Source: Streptomyces pristinaespiralis (GTDB lineage: Bacteria > Actinomycetota > Actinomycetes > Streptomycetales > Streptomycetaceae). Taken from it: a stretch of 64,000 nucleotides of DNA. The stretch spans positions 2,232,001 through 2,296,000 of the forward strand of contig NZ_CP011340.1 in assembly GCF_001278075.1 (NCBI RefSeq), given 5' to 3'. Made by a program: the position numbers and the translations under genes. This document shows positions 58,287 through 64,000 of the stretch, piece after piece. The notes below the pieces were generated by a model. The model was given only the letters and a program-made list of their open reading frames with translations, did not search any database and was not told the origin of the DNA. Numbering within the stretch: the first letter of the stretch is position 1; each line of letters opens with the position of its first letter.

Positions 58287-59047
58287 ACGAACGCCTCCAC
58301 CCTGACCCCGGCGTCGTCGAGCGCCGCGCGTACCCGCTCCGCCGCCGCGACGGCCCCCGGGGTGTCGCCGTGCAGGCACAGGGAGCGCGCCCGTACGCCC
58401 ACGGGCTCGCCGGTCAGCGCGGTGACGCGGCCTTCCCGCGCGAGAGCGACGGCCCGGTGGGCGACCTCTGCCGGATCGGTGATCACCGCCCCCGGTGTGG
58501 CGCGGGGGACGAGCGTCCCGGCCGCCGTGTAGGCGCGGTCGGCGAACGCCTCTGCGGCGACGGGGAGGCCGACGCGCGCCGCCTGCGCGTGCATGGCGGA
58601 GTCCGGCAGGCACAGCACCACGAGCCCGGGGTCGGCCAGCCGGGCGCCGGCGGCCACCGCGGCCGCCTGCTCGTGGTCGGCCACCACCCGGTTGTACAGC
58701 GCGCCGTGCGGCTTGACGTAGCTCACGGCCGCCCCGGCGGCACGGGCGAACACCTGGAGGGCGCCGATCTGGTACGCGACCTCGTCGGCGAGCTCGTCCG
58801 CCGGCACGTCCATGGCCCGGCGGCCGAAGCCGGCGAGATCCCGGTAGGAGACCTGGGCGCCGATCCGTACGCCGCGCTCGGCCGCCGTCTCGCAGACACG
58901 GCGCATGGTGCCGGGATCGCCCGCGTGGAAGCCGCAGGCGACGTTCGCGCTGGTCACCAGGGACAGCAGGGCCTCGTCGTCGGTGAGGGTCCATCGCCCG
59001 AAGCCCTCCCCGAGGTCCGCGTTGAGGTCGATCACGAGGTCTGTCAC
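58283..59047 (-). CDS. pxpA: 5-oxoprolinase subunit PxpA (LamB/YcsF family)
   Basis: A 254-residue subunit A: DLVIDLNADLGEGFGRWTLT, then VTSANVACGFHAGDPGTMRR, RVGAQVSYRDLAGFGRRAMD-type text, VKPHGALYNRVVADHEQA and CLHGDTPGAV. The Asp/His set of the LamB/YcsF barrel is intact. It is the first gene of the pxpABC operon. GTG at 59047 has AAGGAG six bases upstream. The GntR gene is divergent from it and the two share the operator region at 59152-59204, so repression by GntR is likely. Confidence 0.95.
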   Translation of the reverse strand: MTDLVIDLNADLGEGFGRWTLTDDEALLSLVTSANVACGFHAGDPGTMRRVCETAAERGVRIGAQVSYRDLAGFGRRAMDVPADELADEVAYQIGALQVFARAAGAAVSYVKPHGALYNRVVADHEQAAAVAAGARLADPGLVVLCLPDSAMHAQAARVGLPVAAEAFADRAYTAAGTLVPRATPGAVITDPAEVAHRAVALAREGRVTALTGEPVGVRARSLCLHGDTPGAVAAAERVRAALDDAGVRVEAFV

Positions 59048-59151
59048 CGCTTGGCTCCTTGGAACGGTCCGTCGGTCAGGAGGTACCACCGCGCTGCTCC
59101 GGGTGCACCTGCGGCGGTCGGGCCGCGTCCACGATCACACCACACACGATA

Positions 59152-59204
59152 GAAAATCGTTGAACGATCCGACAAGGTCTCTGTTGTTTCGTTCAATGAT
59201 TTCC
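59152..59204. promoter_or_regulatory. Paired operator between pxpA and gntR
   Basis: GAAAATCGTTGAACGA at 59152-59167 and, inverted, TCGTTCAATGATTTCC at 59189-59204 match at 14 of 16 positions, and each is nearly palindromic itself. This is the layout expected for a GntR-family (FadR-type) operator controlling both divergent genes. Confidence 0.7.
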
Positions 59205-59280
59205 GGTTGACTGACCCGAACCGGCCGACCGGTCCCGGAAAGCGCCGGACGACCGCCGGCCGCGCGAGAAGGACGGACAC

Positions 59281-59976
59281 ATGACAGCCGAGGTCGACCC
59301 CGCCGTGCTCGCCGGCGACCGTGCCCTGCTCGGACGCTCGAGCACCGCCGACCGGGTCGCGGACATCCTGCGCACGCGCATCTCCGAGGGGTACCTGCCG
59401 CCGGGGAGCAAGCTGTCGGAGGACGCGATCGGCGGCGCCCTGGGCATCTCCCGCAACACCCTGCGCGAGGCGTTCCGCCTGCTCACGCACGAACGGCTGC
59501 TGGTCCACGAGCTCAACCGCGGTGTCTTCGTCCGCATGCTGACCGTGCAGGACGTCACCGACATCTACCAGGTGCGCAGAATCATCGAGTGCGCGGCGGT
59601 ACGCGGCCTCGGCGCCCCGCCCTACGACCTGGGCCACGCGGAGGCGGCGGTCGCGGAGGGCGAGAAGGCCGCGAAGGAAGGCGCCTGGCGCGACCTGGGC
59701 ACCGCGAACATCCACTTCCACCACGCCGTGGTGGCCCTCGCCCGCAGCAGGCGCCTGGACGACCTGATGCGCGGCATCCTCGCCGAACTGCGCCTGGTCT
59801 TCCACGCGATGGACAATCCGCGCGGCTTCCACGAACCGTATCTGGAGCGCAACCGCGAGATCCTCTCCGCCCTCAGGGCGGCGGACCGCGCCAAGGCCGA
59901 ACTGCTGCTCGCCGCGTATCTCGACGACGCGGAGCAGCAGTTGGTCGAGCGGTACTCCGAACTTCTCGGCCAGTAG
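59281..59976 (+). CDS. GntR family regulator (FadR subfamily)
   Basis: A 231-residue repressor with a winged helix (RVADILRTRISEGYLPPGSK, LGISRNTLREAFRLLTHERL) and an all-helical FCD ligand domain (RRIIECAAVRGLG, NIHFHHAVVALARSRRLDDL with the metal-binding His, and PYLERNREILSALRAADRAK). Divergent from pxpABC, it most likely senses 5-oxoproline or a related acid and represses the operon and itself through the operator pair between them. ATG at 59281; GAAGGACGG lies upstream. Confidence 0.9.
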   Translation: MTAEVDPAVLAGDRALLGRSSTADRVADILRTRISEGYLPPGSKLSEDAIGGALGISRNTLREAFRLLTHERLLVHELNRGVFVRMLTVQDVTDIYQVRRIIECAAVRGLGAPPYDLGHAEAAVAEGEKAAKEGAWRDLGTANIHFHHAVVALARSRRLDDLMRGILAELRLVFHAMDNPRGFHEPYLERNREILSALRAADRAKAELLLAAYLDDAEQQLVERYSELLGQ

Positions 59977-60338
59977 GCCGCCCACGGGCCCCCACGGGCC
60001 CGCTCTCCCGGCCGCTCACGCCCGCTCACGCCCGCTCACGCCCGGGCCGTCACCGAAGCGGCGAGCGCGGGTCACGGTGCCGCGCCTGCCCGTGCCGCCG
60101 TGGCGGTCCTGCCGCAACACCCCCTTCCCTGCGCTTGCCGAGCCGCCCGCAGAGGACCGGAGGGCTCGTCGGCCGCGTCCACCGTGGCGGCGATCCGTGG
60201 CGCCCGGACCGGTGGCGAGGCCGAAGAGCAGGCGCAGGTGCGGCGGGCCGCCGCGCGTCCCACCGGTCCGGCCGCTCTGACCGGTCACCGGCAGCACGGA
60301 AGCCCAGGTCCGGCAGCTCCTGCGGCCTGCCGCTGGCG
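59977..60338. other. Intergenic region with short tandem repeat
   Basis: About 360 bases without a convincing gene. Near 60010-60042 the 10-mer CCGCTCACGC is repeated in tandem at least three times. The right end leads into the operator of the ArsR-type gene. Confidence 0.5.
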
Positions 60339-60362
60339 TTATGCAGGCAGATACCTGCATAA
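60339..60362. promoter_or_regulatory. ArsR-type operator overlapping the promoter
   Basis: Perfect 9-base arms TTATGCAGG and CCTGCATAA around CAGATA. The right arm contains CATAAT, a good -10 hexamer, eight bases before the GTG start of the ArsR-type gene, so the repressor would sit on its own promoter and the mRNA would be nearly leaderless. Confidence 0.7.
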
Positions 60363-60369
60363 TCGAGGT

Positions 60370-61164
60370 GTGAGCGACGAGGCGACAGCGACGGACCGCA
60401 TCTTCAAGGCGCTGGCCGATCCCACCCGGCGGCTCCTGCTCGACCGCCTGCGCGAACACAACGGCCAGACGCTGCAGCAGCTGTGCGAACACCTCGCCAT
60501 GGCCCGTCAGTCGGCGACGCAGCATCTGGACGTCCTCGTACGGGCCGGCCTCGTGATCGTCGTGCGACGCGGACGGGAGCGGCTGCACTACCTGGATCCG
60601 GGACCGATCCACCGGATCGAGGAGCGCTGGATCTCCGAGTTCGACAGGCCCCGGCTGCAAGCGCTCAGCGCCATCAAGCACAAGGCAGAGGAGTACGCCA
60701 TGACCGACGCATCACCGTCCGTACCGACCTACGTCTACGTCACCTACATCCGCGCGAGCGCGGAGCAGGTGTGGAAGGCCCTGACGGACGCGGACCTGAC
60801 CGCGCGTTTCTGGGGCCACGCCAACGTCTCCGACTGGCAGCCCGGCTCTACGTGGGAGCACCGGCGCGTCGACGGATCGGACAAGGTCGACGTCGTCGGC
60901 CGGGTGATCGAGAGCGAGCCCCCGAAGCGCCTGGTCATCACCTTCGAGGACCCGCAGGGGGCCGGGTCGCCGGAAGGAGCCTCGGTCGTCACCTTCCTCG
61001 TGGAACCGCACCAGGACATCGTCCGCCTCACGGTGACCCACGAGAACCTGCCCGACCAGGAGATGCTCGACGGAATCTCGCAGGGATGGCCGGCTGTGCT
61101 CGCCAACCTCAAGTCGCTGCTCGAGACCGGTGAGGTCCTCCCGCAGGCGCCGTGGGACATGTAG
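60370..61164 (+). CDS. ArsR-type repressor fused to SRPBCC/AHSA1 domain
   Basis: A 264-residue two-domain protein. Residues 1-~95 are an ArsR/SdpR-type winged helix (RIFKALADPTRRLLLDRLRE, LCEHLAMARQSATQHLDVLV, LDPGPIHRIEERWISEFDRP). Residues ~110-264 are an AHSA1/START-like SRPBCC ligand-binding domain (TYVYVTYIRASAEQVWKALT, ARFWGHANVSDWQPGSTWEH, FLVEPHQDIVRLTVTHENLP). In many actinomycetes these are two neighbouring genes; here they are one reading frame. GTG at 60370. It probably represses itself at the palindrome upstream and responds to a hydrophobic ligand; the DinB-like gene behind is likely cotranscribed. Confidence 0.85.
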   Translation: MSDEATATDRIFKALADPTRRLLLDRLREHNGQTLQQLCEHLAMARQSATQHLDVLVRAGLVIVVRRGRERLHYLDPGPIHRIEERWISEFDRPRLQALSAIKHKAEEYAMTDASPSVPTYVYVTYIRASAEQVWKALTDADLTARFWGHANVSDWQPGSTWEHRRVDGSDKVDVVGRVIESEPPKRLVITFEDPQGAGSPEGASVVTFLVEPHQDIVRLTVTHENLPDQEMLDGISQGWPAVLANLKSLLETGEVLPQAPWDM

Positions 61165-61216
61165 CCGCGGCCCTCCCCCGTCTTCACTCCGCGCACGACC
61201 GCAGAAAGAAGAAGAC

Positions 61217-61729
61217 ATGATGGACACCACCCCGCTCAGTGACGCCTACGGCGCGCTGCTCGACGCCGCCGTCACGGTGGCCGGGTCCGGCGACGCCGTC
61301 GCCGCCCCGCCGGCCGGCGAGTGGAACGCCGACCAGATCCTGGCGCACGTCTCGCTCGTCACCGCCGCCACGATCGCTGCCGCCTCGTGTGTCGCGGCGG
61401 GGGCCAACACGACGTACGACAACCGCATCGCTCTCGACGCCTGGACCATCGACCGTGTCATCGCGCTCGCAGGCGGCGACGCAGGGCTCCGGGACCGCGT
61501 CCGCCGCCAGGGAGAAGCACTCTGCGCGCTCGGCGGACCCGCCCTGAGCGAGGCCGAACTCGCCACACCGGTGCCCACAAGGCTGCTGTCCAACGGCAAG
61601 GTCCTGGTAGATCAGCCCGTGCCCCTTGGGGACCTCGTCACGGGTCTGGCGGAAGTGGAACTCCCCGGCCACACGAAACAGCTCCTGGCGCTCCTGCCGA
61701 ACGCCCCCGCGGACCGGCCCGCGGCCTGA
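61217..61729 (+). CDS. DinB/maleylpyruvate isomerase-like protein
   Basis: A 170-residue helical protein resembling the DinB/MDMPI-N four-helix fold: PAGEWNADQILAHVSLVTAA near residue 32 is the usual second helix with His, followed by an ALDAWTIDRVIALAGG helix. A C-terminal VELPGHTKQLLALLP part is also helical. Members bind a divalent metal or mycothiol; whether the metal His triad is complete is not clear here. It starts 52 bases after the ArsR-SRPBCC gene on the same strand with AAGAAG upstream, so the two are probably one unit. Confidence 0.65.
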   Translation: MMDTTPLSDAYGALLDAAVTVAGSGDAVAAPPAGEWNADQILAHVSLVTAATIAAASCVAAGANTTYDNRIALDAWTIDRVIALAGGDAGLRDRVRRQGEALCALGGPALSEAELATPVPTRLLSNGKVLVDQPVPLGDLVTGLAEVELPGHTKQLLALLPNAPADRPAA

Positions 61730-61954
61730 TCTCTGGGCGGGCCGCCAGGTCGTACGGGACGGGCAGCGCCGGGACCGGGCGGGTCTTCGGCCGGCGTCCG
61801 TGAAGATCGGAGCGGCTCAGGGGGCGGGCCGCAGCCGGGCTTGCCGGGCCACGGCGGACGGCGCGTGCCGGTCGGTCGGCGGTGCCGTCGGGCGGGCGCC
61901 GCTGCCCGCCCGTCGCACACGGCGGCCGGAGCGAGGTGCTCATGAGCGGTGGGC

Positions 61955-62305
61955 TCAGCCGGAGACCTCGCCGGAGCTCTCGACCGGCTGACCGGCGGCT
62001 CGCCGGATCTCGGCGTTGATGCGCCGCGCCTCTTCGAGCTGGTCCTCGAGGATGACGATGCGGCAGGCGGCTTCGACCGGGGTGCCCTGGTCGACGAGTT
62101 CACGCGCGCGGGCCGCGATCCGCAGCTGGTACCGCGAGTAGCGCCGGTGACCACCCTCGGAGCGCAGCGGGGTGATCAGCCGCGCCTCACCGATCGCGCG
62201 GAGGAAGCCGGGCGTGGTGCCCAGCATCTCGGCGGCCCGTCCCATCGTGTAGGCGGGGTAGTCATCGTCGTCGAGTCGGCCACCGAGCGCATTATCCGCT
62301 GCCAT
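61955..62305 (-). CDS. MerR-type helix-turn-helix protein
   Basis: A 116-residue protein with the MerR N-terminal pattern: YTMGRAAEMLGTTPGFLRAI followed by ARLITPLRSEGGHRRYSRYQ (the R-Y-x-x-x-D/Q-L block), then a helix RELVDQGTPVEAACRIVILE and a Glu/Arg coiled end. It is short with no ligand domain, like the Streptomyces BldC-related or chaperone-linked MerR proteins. ATG at 62305 has AGAGGTG upstream. A perfect 32-bp palindrome sits 31 bases before the start on the transcript side. Confidence 0.8.
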   Translation of the reverse strand: MAADNALGGRLDDDDYPAYTMGRAAEMLGTTPGFLRAIGEARLITPLRSEGGHRRYSRYQLRIAARARELVDQGTPVEAACRIVILEDQLEEARRINAEIRRAAGQPVESSGEVSG

Positions 62306-62335
62306 CTGCACCTCTTCTTCCTGAGAACGCGTCGA

Positions 62336-62367
62336 GGGGCCCTGGTGCCGTACGGCACCAGGGCCCC
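62336..62367. repeat. Perfect 32-bp palindrome upstream of MerR gene
   Basis: Arms GGGGCCCTGGTGCCGT and ACGGCACCAGGGCCCC meet with no loop bases, between the MerR gene and its presumed promoter. In RNA it could form a strong hairpin, in DNA a binding site. Confidence 0.85.
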
Positions 62368-62386
62368 GAAGGAAATTGAACACCAT

Positions 62387-62881
62387 CTGTCGGCCCTAGT
62401 CCTGCGCCGACCTTCTGTTTCCGCGGCATCGCCCCGAAGAGGGACGGGAGCGCGGGGATCGCGAATGCGTGACCGGGGACCACCTTCCGTTCCGGGGTCT
62501 TGCGGTACCCGGGGAGTCTTGCTCTCCCGGGCGATCCTGATGGCGTCTGCTTCCTCCGTTCCTTCCTCTGGGACTTACCTCTTACTTGGTACTGCTTCCG
62601 GTGGCCCCTCATCACCGCGGGCCACCCAGTACGGCGGCCAGCCCCGTCGCCATCCTGCGAAACCGGCTCCGGAACTCCACCACCGCACCGAACTGCGGGT
62701 ACTGCTTTGTACTGCTGCCCGGCAGTTCGTCTCTGCCGGGCTCTCTCCGATCTCGGCTACAACAGGAACACTAACCACATCGGAAGCGAATGTCTACTAC
62801 GGCGAGCATAGATTTTTGAGTGCTCGGGACGGAGGTAACGTGAGATCACCGGCGGACGCGGTCAGGGCGCTCCGCCCCTGC
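62387..62881. other. Intergenic region with lower GC
   Basis: About 495 bases with no convincing gene. It contains a GCCCGGCAG/CTGCCGGGC hairpin near 62718-62742, the word GTACTGCT repeated three times, and an AT-rich stretch near 62765-62815 likely to hold a promoter. A GGAGGT box followed by GTG near 62838 starts no plausible protein before the histidine kinase gene. Confidence 0.45.
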
Positions 62882-63976
62882 TCAGGGGTGCCTGCCGGTC
62901 TGCGGGGCTGCCGCCGGCAGCTCCACGGTGATGCGGAGTCCGCCCGCGGCGCGCGGCGTGATCGTGAGCGTGCCGTCGTGCACGTGGGCGATGCTCTTGA
63001 CGATGGCCAGGCCGAGGCCGACACCCGCGTGGTCGGTGCGCACGCGTTCGCTGCCGCGCCGGAACGGTTCGGTGAGTGTCGGGACCAACGCCGGGGGGAG
63101 CTTCTCGCCGGTGTTCTCGACCGTGAGCACCACGCCCTCGGGGCGGACGCCGGTCGCGATCCGCACCGTGCCCCGCTCGGGCAGATTGTGCACGACGGCG
63201 TTGTGCACGAGGTTCGTCGTCATCTGCAGCAGGAGCGCCTGCGACCCGGTGGCCAGGGCGATGTCACCTGAGGTTTCGAAGGTGACACCACGCTTCTCGG
63301 CGAGCGGGAGCAGTGTTTCCGTGGCCTCCTCCACGAGGAGGGACAGGTCGACGGGCTGCCGGGTGAAGGACCGCTGCTCGGCGCGGCTGAGCAGGAGGAG
63401 CGCCTCGGTGAGGTCGATCGCCCGGGTGTTGACGGCATGGAGGCGGTCGATGATTTCGCCGCGGTCGTGGTTGGGATCGGTGCGGGCCACGTCGAGAAGC
63501 GCCTTCGAGATCGCCAGCGGGGTGCGCAGCTCGTGCGAGGCGTTGGCCGCGAATCTCCGCTGCTCGGCGACGTGTGCTTCGAGCTGCGCGAGCATGTCGT
63601 CGAAGGCGTCGGCAAGTGCGCGGAACTCGTCGTTGCGCCCCTCCAGTCGGATCCGGTGGGAGAGCGATCCGTTCGCGGCACGCTGTGTGGCGTCCGTGAT
63701 GCGGGTCAGCGGGGCGAGCATGCGGCCGGCGAGCAGCCACCCTCCCACGAGGCCGAACACCAGCAGGAACGCCATGACCACGGCTGCCCCCGCCGCGAAG
63801 TCGCGCGCGAGGACGGCACGGACCTGCAGTCCGCCGATGCTGCTCGTCACCTCGGGCAGGTTGCTCAGCAGGAACACCCACACCGCCGCGATCAGCATGA
63901 CCCCGGCCAGCAGGAGGAACCCGGCGTAGCTGAGGGTGAGTTTGAGGCGAACGCTCCACCCGGGCGCCCTATCCAC
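62882..63976 (-). CDS. Sensor histidine kinase
   Basis: A 364-residue membrane histidine kinase. Two transmembrane segments (LSYAGFLLLAGVMLIAAVWV, ~15-36, and AAGAAVVMAFLLVFGLVGGW, ~60-80) flank a short external loop of about 20 residues. Then come a HAMP domain (LAPLTRITDATQRAANGSLS), the phospho-accepting His box (ANASHELRTPLAISKALLDV) and a HATPase_c domain (TTNLVHNAVVHNLP N box, VENTG G1 box, HAGVGLGLAIVKSIAHVHDG G2 box). The short loop suggests sensing within the membrane. GTG at 63976 lies at the window's edge; its response regulator is probably just beyond. Confidence 0.9.
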   Translation of the reverse strand: MDRAPGWSVRLKLTLSYAGFLLLAGVMLIAAVWVFLLSNLPEVTSSIGGLQVRAVLARDFAAGAAVVMAFLLVFGLVGGWLLAGRMLAPLTRITDATQRAANGSLSHRIRLEGRNDEFRALADAFDDMLAQLEAHVAEQRRFAANASHELRTPLAISKALLDVARTDPNHDRGEIIDRLHAVNTRAIDLTEALLLLSRAEQRSFTRQPVDLSLLVEEATETLLPLAEKRGVTFETSGDIALATGSQALLLQMTTNLVHNAVVHNLPERGTVRIATGVRPEGVVLTVENTGEKLPPALVPTLTEPFRRGSERVRTDHAGVGLGLAIVKSIAHVHDGTLTITPRAAGGLRITVELPAAAPQTGRHP

Positions 63977-64000
63977 GGTCCCCGCCCACGCTTCCGCTCC

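Noticed and set aside
62838..63271. A plus-strand gene starting at a GTG after GGAGGT near 62830
   Set aside because: The frame runs antisense into the histidine kinase with no recognisable protein character.

Overview
The window looks like chromosomal DNA from a high-GC actinomycete, almost certainly a Streptomyces. The reasons are GC-rich third codon positions, many GTG starts, Tat and Sec secreted enzymes, an XRE/DUF397 gene pair, a CebR-type operator, a c-di-AMP riboswitch in front of a LysM/transglycosylase gene, and GC-rich hairpin terminators. No tRNA, rRNA or CRISPR array was seen. Everything here was read by eye from sequence; family names rest on motifs and remembered family features, not on searches.

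Region 1 (1-9.1 kb) is a decayed mobile and polymorphic-toxin region. It holds a frameshifted ISAs1-type transposase, an intact MFS transporter, a chimeric IS1380/ISAs1 scrap, an Rhs scrap and the 3' end of an aspartyl-tRNA-synthetase-like gene. These precede an intact 1419-residue Rhs/YD-repeat toxin with a papain-like C-terminus and its probable immunity gene.

Region 2 (9.5-35 kb) is the most interesting part: a thiopeptide-type RiPP cluster. Two almost identical precursor genes (24.7-25.1 kb) end in the same Ser-rich core. A six-gene operon on the minus strand, with overlapping or closely spaced genes (23.7 to 13.6 kb), encodes a SpaB_C-like protein of uncertain reaction, a LanB glutamylation-type dehydratase, an E1-like leader-binding protein, a YcaO cyclodehydratase, a nitroreductase-like flavoenzyme and an elimination-domain protein. 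A separate SagB-type azoline dehydrogenase lies beside the precursors. Directly divergent from it is a plus-strand operon encoding a Tat-exported multicopper oxidase, an AMP-forming ligase and a GriI/GriH pair for 3-amino-4-hydroxybenzoate (3,4-AHBA). Regulators (a LuxR response regulator with a degenerate receiver and a TrmB/LuxR protein) close the cluster. The simplest model is a thiopeptide-like peptide decorated or cross-linked with an o-aminophenol acid. An ABC exporter and an FAD monooxygenase at the left edge may belong to it.

Region 3 (35-46.2 kb) carries envelope and secreted functions: a small secreted peptide, a LysM/transglycosylase under a c-di-AMP riboswitch, a GH74 xyloglucanase with CBM2 under a CebR box, a GCS2-type ligase, an ArsR-type regulator and two secreted proteins sharing a C-terminal module. 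Between them is a scar of a deleted tetR/FAD-monooxygenase pair.

Region 4 (46.7-49.7 kb) is a second, broken Rhs locus. It has an immunity-like gene, a toxin tail, an ISL3 pseudogene, a YdeI-family gene and an Rhs core scrap. It shares a ~140 bp repeat with the first Rhs locus.

Region 5 (49.8-64 kb) is a series of small regulated units: an EF-G-like ribosome-protection paralog with a probable leader peptide, a MarR/MFS efflux pair, a GNAT, the XRE/DUF397 pair, the pxpCBA 5-oxoprolinase operon with a divergent GntR regulator, an ArsR-SRPBCC fusion with a DinB-like partner, a MerR-like protein, and a sensor histidine kinase at the right edge.
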